From positions 1 to 23,187 of the forward strand of contig JACKNZ010000027.1 in assembly GCA_024234595.1 (NCBI GenBank): a stretch of 23,187 nt of DNA. Direction: 5' to 3'. The notes below the pieces were generated by a model that was given only the letters and a program-made list of their open reading frames with translations, had not been told where the DNA came from and made no database searches. This DNA comes from Moraxellaceae bacterium (GTDB lineage Bacteria > Pseudomonadota > Gammaproteobacteria > Pseudomonadales > Moraxellaceae). A program made the translations under genes and the position numbers. Shown here piece after piece: positions 1 to 7,702 of the stretch. Numbering within the stretch: position 1 is the stretch's first letter; each line of letters starts with the position of its first letter.

Positions 1-687
1 TTTTATCAAGCCTATGCCGATTACAAAGACTTGATGGACTTAACCGAAGCAATGTTAAAAACCGTTGCTTTAGAAGTATTGGGTAAAACCGAAGTCGATT
101 ATCAAGGCGAAGTGTATGACTTTGGCGCGCCCTTTGTACGCATGAGCATGGTTGATGCGATTTTGCATTTTAATCCTCAATATACCCGTGAGCAATTATG
201 GGATATGGCTGCTGCGACTCAAATTGTTGAAAAAGACATTAAAGAGAAAGTAAAGCCAACATGGGGTATTGGTAAATTACAAACCATTATTTTTGAAGAA
301 ACGGTTGAAACCAAGTTACGTCAACCAACCTTCATTACTGAGTATCCTGCTGAAGTCTCACCTTTGGCGCGGCGTAATGATGATAATCCGTTTATTACTG
401 ACCGTTTTGAGTTCTTTATTGGTGGTCGTGAAATTGCCAATGGTTTCTCGGAGTTAAATGACCCGATTGACCAAGCTGAGCGTTTTATGCAGCAAGTGGC
501 TGAAAAGGATGCGGGTGATGACGAAGCCATGCACTATGATGCCGATTATGTTCGCGCTTTAGAATATGGTTTACCACCGACCGCAGGTGAGGGCATTGGT
601 ATTGACCGTTTGGTGATGTTGTTTACTAATTCACCGTCGATTCGTGATGTGATTTTATTCCCACACATGCGTCCAGAGGCGTTGTAA
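1..687 (+). CDS. lysS: Lysyl-tRNA synthetase, class II, C-terminal part (5' end outside window)
   Basis: The reading frame is open from base 1 and ends at TAA 685-687, giving the last 228 residues of a protein that is usually about 500 residues. It charges tRNA-Lys with lysine in the cytoplasm. The fragment covers most of the class II catalytic core: the FEFFIGGREIANGFSELNDP stretch around bases 409-468, and near the end GLPPTAGEGIGIDRLVMLF (bases 568-627), which is class II motif 3 with its ATP-binding arginine. The ending HMRPEAL is typical of bacterial LysRS. The N-terminal OB-fold anticodon domain and motif 1 lie upstream of the window. A palindromic repeat and a clean terminator follow. 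No frameshift is seen. Identification as LysRS rather than AspRS or AsnRS rests on the motif 3 wording and the overall sequence, and is secure. Confidence 0.95.
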   Translation, partial: FYQAYADYKDLMDLTEAMLKTVALEVLGKTEVDYQGEVYDFGAPFVRMSMVDAILHFNPQYTREQLWDMAAATQIVEKDIKEKVKPTWGIGKLQTIIFEETVETKLRQPTFITEYPAEVSPLARRNDDNPFITDRFEFFIGGREIANGFSELNDPIDQAERFMQQVAEKDAGDDEAMHYDADYVRALEYGLPPTAGEGIGIDRLVMLFTNSPSIRDVILFPHMRPEAL

Positions 688-702
688 TTGAATCCTCCCT
701 AA

Positions 703-723
703 CCCTCCTTTACAAAAGGAGGG
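703..723. repeat. Short palindromic intergenic repeat (9-bp arms)
   Basis: CCCTCCTTT at 703-711 and AAAGGAGGG at 715-723 are perfect complementary arms around a 3-nt loop, just behind the lysS stop codon. The surrounding wording (aatcctccctaa before it) resembles a family of small palindromes scattered between genes in many proteobacteria. No poly-T follows, so it is not itself a standard terminator. Its repeat status is inferred from wording, not from a second copy in this window. Confidence 0.6.
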
Positions 724-750
724 GATGTGGCAGTGCAAGGAAATTTTTTG

Positions 751-774
751 AAGGCAGACAAATCTGCCTTTTTT
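751..774 (+). terminator. Intrinsic terminator of lysS
   Basis: AAGGCAGA (751-758) pairs with TCTGCCTT (763-770) across a 4-nt loop and is followed by further T residues to 774. It ends the lysS transcript before the hemP promoter. Confidence 0.85.
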
Positions 775-802
775 CATGCTCAAAAATAAATTTGATAATA
801 TG

Positions 803-831
803 TTGCATTTGCAAATGAGAATCATTATTAT
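803..831 (+). promoter_or_regulatory. Sigma-70 promoter of hemP
   Basis: TTGCAT at 803-808 and TATTAT at 826-831 are separated by 17 bp, which is a good -35/-10 pair. Transcription would begin near 838-840, leaving a leader of about 30 nt before the ATG at 868. The spacer and -10 are covered by the Fur box, so repressor binding would exclude RNA polymerase. Confidence 0.7.
811..829 (+). promoter_or_regulatory. Fur box (ferric uptake regulator operator)
   Basis: The 19 bases here match the classical Fur consensus GATAATGATAATCATTATC at 15 of 19 positions, with the central AATGAGAATCATTAT intact. It overlaps the -10 element of the hemP promoter, the expected geometry for iron-dependent repression. 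The match was read directly; binding is inferred. Confidence 0.8.
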
Positions 832-867
832 TTGAGTTGTAGTTTAACTATCTATAGGACTTTAATA

Positions 868-1026
868 ATGCACGCTCAATTACACCATCAGCCAGCTGTT
901 CGCCGTTTTCCAACCATTGACTCGACACGTTTATTTGCCGTAGGTCGAGAAATTCGTATTATTCATGAAGGAGAGGAGTACCGTTTGCGGATTACTAGCA
1001 ACAATAAATTGATTTTGACTAAATAG
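868..1026 (+). CDS. hemP: HemP family hemin-uptake small protein
   Basis: This 52-residue protein has the HemP signature in its second half: GREIRIIHEGEEYRLRITSNNKLILTK. HemP proteins are small, iron-repressed proteins usually encoded next to haem or siderophore receptors; in some species HemP acts as a transcriptional activator of the haem receptor gene. The ATG at 868 is preferred because AGGAC at 856-860 sits at good spacing before it; a TTG at 832 in the same frame overlaps the promoter and has no ribosome site. The Fur box directly upstream supports iron control. Unusually, no TonB-dependent receptor follows: the next gene converges from the other strand, so this copy stands alone. Family assignment is firm; its molecular role here is not shown by the sequence. 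Confidence 0.88.
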   Translation: MHAQLHHQPAVRRFPTIDSTRLFAVGREIRIIHEGEEYRLRITSNNKLILTK

Positions 1027-1037
1027 TGAAAGTGTTT

Positions 1038-1397
1038 TTAGTGATGATAAAAGGCTTTATTGACTATTTTCCATGTGCCATCAATATTGATGAGCGATAA
1101 AAAGTCCACATAATTGAGTGCCTGAAATACATAACGTGTTTTAACGTGGGCAATATTTACCATGATGTCAATACTGGTAATTTGCATATCAAATTCTTCG
1201 CCTAGCATGTTAGGTGCAGACATTCGTTTGATAACACTCAGATAATCATGTAGCTTTGAATGGATAAACTCACCTTCATAATAGCCAGTGATTTCGGCAT
1301 GATGCCAAAATACATCTTCGATGGCTTCAATATCTTTGGTATGTAAAGCCTCAAAATACTGCAAAACTAACTTTTCTATGGCTTGTAAATCAGACAT
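1038..1397 (-). CDS. NTF2-like / SnoaL-like small protein (putative lumazine-binding type)
   Basis: This 119-residue protein has the layout of the NTF2-like fold. An N-terminal helix pair (AIEKLVLQYFEALHTKDIEAIEDVFWHHAEI) is followed by beta strands ending in a typical GTWKIVNKAFYHH strand. The wording is closest to the putative lumazine-binding / SnoaL-like group, many of whose members have no known reaction. The gene starts inside the end of the upstream membrane-protein gene (8-nt overlap at 1390-1397), so the two are probably translated together. AGAGGC lies a few bases before the ATG. It converges on hemP with only 11 bases between the stops and no obvious terminator. No catalytic residues can be assigned, and the substrate is unknown. 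Confidence 0.7.
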   Translation of the reverse strand: MSDLQAIEKLVLQYFEALHTKDIEAIEDVFWHHAEITGYYEGEFIHSKLHDYLSVIKRMSAPNMLGEEFDMQITSIDIMVNIAHVKTRYVFQALNYVDFLSLINIDGTWKIVNKAFYHH

Positions 1398-2553
1398 TTT
1401 TTGCCTCTGATTTTTTGCGTTCTAAAATGCGTTGTTCCAGTAAGGATAACTCGTCTTCTAGTTCGCTTGTTAGGGTTTCCAATATCTTTGCTTTGATTTT
1501 TTTGTGTGCTTCGGGGCTGTCTTCTTCTGCTTCAAAGGTACTTAATTGGTGTTTACTAAGCTCTGCAGCCATTGCATCATCATCGGCAATCATAATTTGA
1601 TTAACCTTTGTCACTGGTAACAAGGTTTTTAATTGCTTAAGAGCTTCCTCATCCTTTAAATCGGCTAAATTTATCATCGCCGCTTTAAGTTTTAGGGTAA
1701 ATTGACGAGCTTCGCGGCGTTGGCTATGAGCAGTGGTGGTTAGCTTAATCAATAATCGGCTGCTCAAGACGGCACGGTGGGTACAGTCTTCGATATTGTC
1801 GCCATCAAAACGAATAGTCATCCCTTCTGTTGATAAAGCTGAAACTGCTTTGCCTGTATAAAGACGGGTACAACGTTTAATTAGTTTATCAATCACTTGT
1901 AAAAATTGTGCCGACGTATTGGCATTAACTTTGGACATTAGGCCTTTGGGGTCATCAAAACAAATATTAACCCAAATGCTGGCGGCAGGTTTAACGGGTT
2001 CTGGTGTAGGCTCAGGTGTGCTAGGGATTGGTTCAGCTATAGCTTCTTCATTATTAGTGGCTTGTAAAATCGGGACACGCATATTTTTAAATAATTGTGG
2101 CCAACCGACCCACAACATTAAAAACAGATGCGCTAAAAAAGACAGTGCTAGGTTGATACTACTATTTTTAATAATATCACCACGCTCAGGTGTGCTAAGA
2201 GCAATGTGTGCTTGTCCCAAACGTTGTTTTTCTAAAATAATGGGGGCACTAAAATTAAGCCCTTTTTGGCTTTGTGCTTGTCCGCCTGTGGCTAATACTT
2301 GACCTTGATTATCCAAAATTCGTAAATTTAGCACTGCACCTGCTTCACCAAAATGATTAGCTAACAATCCTAAGCCAACACTGTCTTTATTGATAATAAA
2401 CGGTGCAGCACTGACAGCTAATTGTTCACTAAGCAATTCGCCCGTCGGACGTTGGTGGTTGTTTAGCTCAGTTTCGGCACTATTGACCAAGAGCATGGCA
2501 TGAATGAGGTAACTCACCACAAACAACGGAATAACACCACGGACTTGGCTCAA
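1390..2553 (-). CDS. AhpA/YtjB (SMP) family membrane protein
   Basis: This 387-residue protein sits divergently from serB, where Pseudomonas and enterics carry the AhpA/YtjB (SMP family) membrane protein. The order is: a transmembrane segment at about residues 7-24, an extracytoplasmic domain of about 105 residues containing LRILDNQGQVLATGG and the IILEKQRLGQAHIAL strand, a second transmembrane segment at about 133-152, a proline-rich linker (about 175-190), and a long cytoplasmic region ending in a charged, probably helical tail rich in E, K and L. The start codon is TTG: AAGGAG lies 6 nt before it and no ATG is better placed. It overlaps the NTF2-like gene downstream by 8 nt. The family's biochemical function is not established. 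I infer a two-pass membrane protein with a PAS/Cache-like outer loop, but claim no ligand. Confidence 0.7.
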   Translation of the reverse strand: MSQVRGVIPLFVVSYLIHAMLLVNSAETELNNHQRPTGELLSEQLAVSAAPFIINKDSVGLGLLANHFGEAGAVLNLRILDNQGQVLATGGQAQSQKGLNFSAPIILEKQRLGQAHIALSTPERGDIIKNSSINLALSFLAHLFLMLWVGWPQLFKNMRVPILQATNNEEAIAEPIPSTPEPTPEPVKPAASIWVNICFDDPKGLMSKVNANTSAQFLQVIDKLIKRCTRLYTGKAVSALSTEGMTIRFDGDNIEDCTHRAVLSSRLLIKLTTTAHSQRREARQFTLKLKAAMINLADLKDEEALKQLKTLLPVTKVNQIMIADDDAMAAELSKHQLSTFEAEEDSPEAHKKIKAKILETLTSELEDELSLLEQRILERKKSEAKNV

Positions 2554-2714
2554 TTTAGGCTCCTTACGCGATAATAATTATCTAGCGAAGTTATAGAAAA
2601 TTTTAGATTAAATGTGCATCGCCCATTATAATCATTCATTTGACAAATAGGGCATAGCTGATTGCTAAACAATGTCCTATCATGCACGATATTTTATAAA
2701 AAATTAGTGAGTTT

Positions 2715-3938
2715 ATGCGCGAAATTATTTTGATGTCCTTTTCTGGGCCAGATAGACCTCGTTTGAGTGCGAGTTTAATGGAAGTCTTGGCACAACACGC
2801 GGTCAATATTTTAGATGTGGGTCAGGCGGTGATTCATGACCAGCTATCGTTGGGGGTGGTGGTAGAAACATCATCTGCGCAAGAGTCAGCGATGCTGATG
2901 AAAGATGTGCTATTTCGGGCGCATGATATTGGTCTGTTAGTTCGTTTTACCCCCATCAGTAAAGACAGCTATCATCAGTGGGTGAGTGGTCAAGGCAAGG
3001 CACGTTATATTGTGACTTTGTTGGCGCGTAAAATCACCGCAGAGCAGTTGGCGGCGGTATCGCGTATTGTTGCTAATAATGATTTAAATATTGACGGCTT
3101 AAATCGTTTATCGGGACGAGTGCCATTAGAAGATGAAAGCGCAGGTTTAGGCAAAGCCTGTGTTGAATTGTCGGTACGTGGTGAACCAAATGATATCAAT
3201 CATATGCGAGCAGAGTTTTTACGTTTGGCTAATGAGCTTAATATGGATATAGCCTTCCAACGTGATGATGCTTATCGCCGTAATCGTCGTGTCGTGTGTT
3301 TTGATATGGACTCTACGCTCATTGAGCATGAAGTGATTGATGAGTTAGCCAAAGCGGCAGGTGTTGGTGAACAAGTAGCAGCCATTACTGAACGTGCCAT
3401 GCAAGGAGAGTTGGATTTTAAACAAAGTTTTGAAGCAAGAGTTGCCTTGTTAAAAGGCTTAAATGCTAGTGTGTTGGCAGAGATTGCCGCACGTTTAAAA
3501 TTGTCTGAAGGTGCAGAAAACTTAGTCAAAACTTTAAAAGCATTAGGTTATAAAACAGCGATTTTATCGGGTGGTTTTACTTATTTTGGTCAGTATTTGC
3601 AGCACAAATTAGGCATTGATTATGTGTTTGCCAACGATTTAGAAATTGTCGATGGTCAAGTAACGGGGCGAGTGGTTGGGCAAGTGGTTGATGGTCAACG
3701 TAAAGCTGAGTTGTTGCGTCAAATTGCTGCCAAAGAAGGAGTTCATTTAGAGCAAGTTATTGCGGTGGGTGATGGTGCTAACGATTTGCCAATGTTATCG
3801 ATAGCTGGCTTAGGGATTGCTTTTAGAGCTAAACCGTTAGTACGGCAAAATGCTCGTCAAGCGATATCGACCTTGGGTTTAGATGGTATTTTGTATTTGT
3901 TAGGCGTGAGGGATAGAGATTTAGAGTTGGGGCGTTAA
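2715..3938 (+). CDS. serB: Phosphoserine phosphatase SerB with N-terminal ACT domains
   Basis: At 407 residues this is the long form of SerB, which removes phosphate from O-phosphoserine in the last step of serine synthesis. Two ACT-like regulatory domains fill about residues 1-180 (opening REIILMSFSGPDRPRLSASL and a second from about 97). The HAD phosphatase domain follows, with the nucleophile motif DMDST at 197-201 (Asp197, Asp199), the SGG motif in AILSGGFTYFG, and the metal-binding GDGAND at 352-357. All catalytic positions are present. The ACT domains suggest amino-acid feedback. The gene is divergent from the AhpA-like gene with 161 bases between starts, and a strong terminator follows. 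The ribosome site before ATG 2715 is weak (GTGAG), but the N-terminus matches the family. Confidence 0.96.
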   Translation: MREIILMSFSGPDRPRLSASLMEVLAQHAVNILDVGQAVIHDQLSLGVVVETSSAQESAMLMKDVLFRAHDIGLLVRFTPISKDSYHQWVSGQGKARYIVTLLARKITAEQLAAVSRIVANNDLNIDGLNRLSGRVPLEDESAGLGKACVELSVRGEPNDINHMRAEFLRLANELNMDIAFQRDDAYRRNRRVVCFDMDSTLIEHEVIDELAKAAGVGEQVAAITERAMQGELDFKQSFEARVALLKGLNASVLAEIAARLKLSEGAENLVKTLKALGYKTAILSGGFTYFGQYLQHKLGIDYVFANDLEIVDGQVTGRVVGQVVDGQRKAELLRQIAAKEGVHLEQVIAVGDGANDLPMLSIAGLGIAFRAKPLVRQNARQAISTLGLDGILYLLGVRDRDLELGR

Positions 3939-3941
3939 ACT

Positions 3942-3980
3942 CTACATTTGTCGAGTTAAAAAACCGACAAATGTAGTTTT
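3942..3980 (+). terminator. Intrinsic terminator of serB
   Basis: CTACATTTGTCG (3942-3953) and CGACAAATGTAG (3965-3976) form a perfect 12-bp stem with an 11-nt loop, followed by TTTT. It begins four bases after the serB stop codon. Confidence 0.85.
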
Positions 3981-3984
3981 GTGG

Positions 3985-4012
3985 GGTGCCATCAGCGATA
4001 GCGTAACGCACC
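3985..4012. repeat. Intergenic repeat with GGTGC / GCACC ends
   Basis: GGTGC at 3985-3989 and GCACC at 4008-4012 flank a core containing GCGATAGCGTAACG. The wording resembles a widespread proteobacterial intergenic repeat whose units read GGGTGCGTTACGCTA on one strand. It sits between the serB terminator and the stop codon of the convergent pilin-accessory gene. Assignment rests on recall of the wording; no second copy lies in this window. Confidence 0.45.
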
Positions 4013-4013
4013 T

Positions 4014-4754
4014 TTACAAATCCAAATTCACATAACCAATCGGTTGTGCATTTTTGGCATCAAGCAATATCACCGCGTAACCTCTGCTACTGCCTAGGTG
4101 CATAAAACGAACATTTTCAGCTTGATAGCCATATTTGGTTGCCGCTTTTTGTAATATAGCGGCATTTTCGGCAGACAGCTTAGGGGCATTGTGCAGTGGC
4201 CAAGCATTTTGTAATACTTCTGGTGCAATTTGCGCATAGTCCACATAGTGCTGTGGCATATGTTGTAAATCACCGCCGCCGCCTAAGGCCGACATGATAA
4301 TGCGCGTTTTTTCTTTAATATCTTTCGGCATTATTGCTCCCACCAATTTAGGATGTGCAAAGCCAAATTGTTGATACTTAGCGTTAGCTTTGGCCAAGTT
4401 TTCTGGGGTAATCTCACTAGCAAAAACCAAGTTAAACATTTTTCCACTGGAGACTAAATACACAGGTCTAGACTCAAACAGAGTATATAAGCCCATCGAC
4501 AAAAAAGCCGCTTGTATTAAAGCAATCACTGTTAAATCCATTTTAAGTGTTTTTTTGCCATGCTTATACACAATCAAGGTCAGGAGAGGCCCAACAATCA
4601 AATCAATGCCACCGACCATTGCCAATAATTGGTCAGCTTTAGCCATTGGCAATAATGCGATTGGATACCAAAAATAAATGACATAAGCCGCTACTGAGCC
4701 AACAATTAAAAAACTTAACATTAAGTGAATAAAACTAGCACGCCAACGACTCAT
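4014..4754 (-). CDS. TfpX/TfpZ family type IV pilin accessory protein
   Basis: This 246-residue protein has three N-terminal membrane segments (about 8-30, 43-62 and 72-93) and a periplasmic-type C-terminal half. The second segment carries GGIDLIVGPLLTLIVYKHGKK, the hallmark of the TfpX/TfpZ family. In Moraxellaceae and relatives these proteins are encoded beside pilin genes and are needed for, or improve, assembly or display of their cognate type IV pilin. I start at ATG 4754 (MSRWRASF) because AGGAC lies 8 nt upstream; a longer frame to 4805 adds 17 residues without a ribosome site. No pilin or other pilus gene is next to it: serB converges from one side and a molybdoenzyme diverges on the other, so this copy is detached from its expected partner. 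Confidence 0.82.
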   Translation of the reverse strand: MSRWRASFIHLMLSFLIVGSVAAYVIYFWYPIALLPMAKADQLLAMVGGIDLIVGPLLTLIVYKHGKKTLKMDLTVIALIQAAFLSMGLYTLFESRPVYLVSSGKMFNLVFASEITPENLAKANAKYQQFGFAHPKLVGAIMPKDIKEKTRIIMSALGGGGDLQHMPQHYVDYAQIAPEVLQNAWPLHNAPKLSAENAAILQKAATKYGYQAENVRFMHLGSSRGYAVILLDAKNAQPIGYVNLDL

Positions 4755-4941
4755 CAGTATTTGTCCTGTATTGTTGTTTTGAAGGTGGCTAAGTTTACTC
4801 AACAAGTAACATTACGCAAAGTATTTTACTTCTTATTGTTAATGAGGTACTTTCGTGCAATTCGATGATAATTTTCATGTCTCAGATTTTTAAAAAACCA
4901 AGACACTAATAATAGATGACTCAACAACAAGAGGATTCGTC

Positions 4942-7287
4942 ATGAGCCAGCCCCATTATCGTACCTGTAATTTATGTGAAGCCATGTGCGGTGTTGTCAT
5001 CACCACCGAGCCAAGTTTGGACGGCGAAACGCAAGTGATTAGCAGCATCAAAGGCGACCATAACGACCCTTTTAGTAAAGGTCATATTTGCGCCAAAGCG
5101 ATTGCTTTAAAAACATTACAAGAAGACCCTGACCGTATTCAATATCCACTTAAACGTACGGCTGATGGTTGGCAAGAAATCAGTTGGGCGCAAGCCTTTG
5201 ACGAAGTTGAGCAGGGCATTAAAAAAGTGCAGCGTGAGCATGGTAAACATGCCGTGGGTTTTTATGCGGGAAATCCTACAGTACATAATATGGGCGCACT
5301 GTTATTTGCAGCTCCCTTAATGGCTGCTTTGCATAGTAAAAATAAATTTAGTGCTACCAGTGTTGACCAACTACCACATATGTTGGCTGCTTTGCAGATG
5401 TTTGGTCATCAATTATTGTTGCCTATCCCTGATGTAGATAATACTGATTTTATGTTGATGTTGGGAGCCAACCCTGCCGCGTCCAATGGTAGTTTGATGA
5501 CGGGCGGCGATATTATGGGGCGCATCAAAAAAATCCAAGCACGTGGTGGACGTGTGGTGATTTTAGACCCACGCCGCACCGAAACTGCACAACAAGTCGG
5601 TGAGCATCATTTTATTAAACCTGCCAGTGATGTGTATTTTTTAGCAGCTTTGTTAAATGTGTTGTTTAGCGAAAAACGAATCAACGAACAAGCCGTTAAT
5701 CAACAAACATTAGGTTTAGAATTACTAAAGCTAGCCGTTGAACCATTTACACCACAAGTGGCGGCACCATTAACAGGCATAGCTGCAGAAACCATTATTG
5801 CTTTGGCGCATGATTTTGCCAATGCCAAGCAAGCAGTTTGTTATGGTCGGATGGGAATATGTACCCAAGAGTATGGTGGTGTCTCTGCATGGCTCATCAA
5901 TGTCATCAATGTGGTGACAGGCAATTTAGACAAAGTAGGGGGGGCGTTATTTAACCATCCTGCGGTTGATGTTGTGGGTTTAAGTTCGAGTTTGGCAGCA
6001 GCTCGCGGCAGTTTTAATCGTTATCAATCACGGGTGAGTGGTTTGCCTGAATTTAATGGCGAGTTACCTGTTTCTGTTATGGCCGAAGAAATTTTGACCG
6101 AAGGAAAAGGTCAAATCAAAGCCATGATTACCCATGCTGGCAATCCTGTGTTATCCACGCCGAATGGCAAACAAATGGATGAGGCATTAGCCAGTTTAGA
6201 TTTTATGGTCTCAATAGATATTTATCTTAACGAAACCACGCGCCATGCCCATATTATTTTGCCTCCTACAGGGATTTTAGAGCATGGTCACTACGATTTA
6301 GTCTTTAATTTAGTGGCGGTACGCAATGTAAGCAAATACTCTCCAGCTTTAATTCAGGCTCCGCAAGGCACACTTCACGATTGGCAAATTTTGTTAGAGC
6401 TTACAGCGCGACTGAGTGCCAAAACGCCTGCTGATAAATGGTTATGGAAAGGAGTCAAAACCATTGCCGAAAAAATTAAACCCGAAGGCATTTTGGATTT
6501 ATTGTTACAAATAGGCCCTTACGGTAATGTACCCTTCGGTTTAACGCCTGTGGCGCAACGCACCGCCAATACCTTGGTCAAAGCCTTAGCCGCTATACCA
6601 CAAACCAAAGCCTTATCTACTCAATTAGAGCAGCTTATCACCGCTACGCCTATGGGGGGTAAAGCGCAGGGGTTGAGTTTGGCTAAACTCAAAGAAAATC
6701 CACATGGTCTGGATTTGGGGGCATTGCAGCCGTCTTTAGCGCAGCGTATTTGTACCCCTGAGCGTAAAATTATTCTTGCTCCCCATATTTATTTGGCAGA
6801 GCTTAGCCGTGCGCGTTTGGCATTGCATAGTCCCAAACCTCGTCAAATTCACGAATTTAGTTTAATTGGGCGTCGTCATATTCGTAGCAATAACTCATGG
6901 TTGCACAATAGCTTACCCTTAGTTAAGGGTAAAAATCGTTGTACCGCGATGATGAACAGCATAGATGCCAATGCCTTAAAATTGACTGAAGGCGATATGA
7001 TTAGCGTCAAGTCGCGGGTAGGTGAGATTAGTCTGCCAGTTGAGTTTTGTGATGATATGATGCAAGGTGTGCTGAGCATTCCTCATGGTTTTGGTCATCA
7101 CCGAGAAGGTACGCAGTTGAGTATTGCCGAAGGTAAAGCCGCAGGCGTAAGTATGAATGATATTACTGATGACAGTTATGTTGATGGTTTGAGCGGTAAT
7201 GCCGCCTTAAATGGTGTGCCTGTGACGGTTGTGCCTGTTGCCCAAAAGGCAAAACGGGCTAAAAAAGTTGAGGAAGCGGCCAGTTAA
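4942..7287 (+). CDS. Molybdopterin-dependent oxidoreductase with N-terminal [4Fe-4S] cluster
   Basis: This 781-residue protein of the DMSO reductase superfamily begins with the cluster motif CNLCEAMC...GHICAK (Cys9, 12, 16 and 50, with Lys52 in the usual electron-transfer position). The molybdopterin-binding core follows, with landmarks MLGANPAASNGS, VVILDPRRTETAQ and AMITHAGNPVLSTPNG. The C-terminal dinucleotide-binding domain covers about residues 640-765 (LIGRRHIRSNNSWLHN, SIPHGFGHHREG). There is no Tat signal, so it should be cytoplasmic. At the place where formate dehydrogenases carry Cys or Sec I see SATSVDQLP, making Asp142 a possible metal ligand or neighbour. No accessory subunit, cytochrome or molybdenum-cofactor gene is adjacent. 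AGAGGA lies before the ATG. The substrate cannot be told from sequence alone. A formate, nitrate or sulfur-compound substrate is possible; I claim only the family. Confidence 0.88.
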   Translation: MSQPHYRTCNLCEAMCGVVITTEPSLDGETQVISSIKGDHNDPFSKGHICAKAIALKTLQEDPDRIQYPLKRTADGWQEISWAQAFDEVEQGIKKVQREHGKHAVGFYAGNPTVHNMGALLFAAPLMAALHSKNKFSATSVDQLPHMLAALQMFGHQLLLPIPDVDNTDFMLMLGANPAASNGSLMTGGDIMGRIKKIQARGGRVVILDPRRTETAQQVGEHHFIKPASDVYFLAALLNVLFSEKRINEQAVNQQTLGLELLKLAVEPFTPQVAAPLTGIAAETIIALAHDFANAKQAVCYGRMGICTQEYGGVSAWLINVINVVTGNLDKVGGALFNHPAVDVVGLSSSLAAARGSFNRYQSRVSGLPEFNGELPVSVMAEEILTEGKGQIKAMITHAGNPVLSTPNGKQMDEALASLDFMVSIDIYLNETTRHAHIILPPTGILEHGHYDLVFNLVAVRNVSKYSPALIQAPQGTLHDWQILLELTARLSAKTPADKWLWKGVKTIAEKIKPEGILDLLLQIGPYGNVPFGLTPVAQRTANTLVKALAAIPQTKALSTQLEQLITATPMGGKAQGLSLAKLKENPHGLDLGALQPSLAQRICTPERKIILAPHIYLAELSRARLALHSPKPRQIHEFSLIGRRHIRSNNSWLHNSLPLVKGKNRCTAMMNSIDANALKLTEGDMISVKSRVGEISLPVEFCDDMMQGVLSIPHGFGHHREGTQLSIAEGKAAGVSMNDITDDSYVDGLSGNAALNGVPVTVVPVAQKAKRAKKVEEAAS

Positions 7288-7293
7288 AGGAGT

Positions 7294-7313
7294 GGGGCGC
7301 ATGATTGCGCCCC
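7294..7313. terminator. GC-rich hairpin between convergent genes
   Basis: GGGGCGC (7294-7300) pairs with GCGCCCC (7307-7313) around a 6-nt loop, midway between the stop codons of the molybdoenzyme and ppnP. Neither side has a convincing T run, so it may be a weak two-way terminator or an end-protecting structure. Confidence 0.5.
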
Positions 7314-7319
7314 TAGTCA

Positions 7320-7631
7320 TCAAGCAAAATGGCAAACATAATCTAACATTTCTACAGTTTCTATAGTAAAGCTAGAATTACCTGCCACTTCAAAAGATTG
7401 ACCAGCCGTATATTCGCTCCAAGTGTCGCTACCTGCCAATTTAACGCGACATTTACCACCAATCACTTCCATAATTTCGGGTGCGCCCGTATTAAATACG
7501 AGGGTTGAGGGAAAAATAACCCCCACAGTTTTGCGTGTACCATCAGCTAAAATCACCGTATGACTGACACATTTGCCATCAAAATAAACATTCGATTTTT
7601 TTACAACGCTAACATTATCAAATTGACTCAT
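7320..7631 (-). CDS. ppnP: Pyrimidine/purine nucleoside phosphorylase PpnP
   Basis: This 103-residue single-domain cupin-fold protein was formerly called DUF1255. Family wording runs throughout: NVYFDGKCVSHTVILADGTRKTVGVI, then GAPEIMEVIGGKCRVKL, then the end YVCHFA. PpnP catalyses phosphorolysis of several purine and pyrimidine nucleosides to free base and ribose 1-phosphate, a salvage function. The length matches the family (about 94-106). It is transcribed alone, divergent from the small membrane-protein gene with 71 bases between starts, and converges on the molybdoenzyme. AAGAGA precedes the ATG. No unusual features. Confidence 0.92.
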   Translation of the reverse strand: MSQFDNVSVVKKSNVYFDGKCVSHTVILADGTRKTVGVIFPSTLVFNTGAPEIMEVIGGKCRVKLAGSDTWSEYTAGQSFEVAGNSSFTIETVEMLDYVCHFA

Positions 7632-7702
7632 GGTTTTTTCTCTTTTGAAAATAAATTCAAGGTATTATACTGATTCTCGCACTTGAGCATCAAGGAGTCA
7701 CT

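Noticed and set aside
4861..4879. Possible Fur box before the molybdoenzyme (GATGATAAT wording)
   Set aside because: Only about 11 of 19 positions match the consensus and the second half-site is poor, far weaker than the hemP site.
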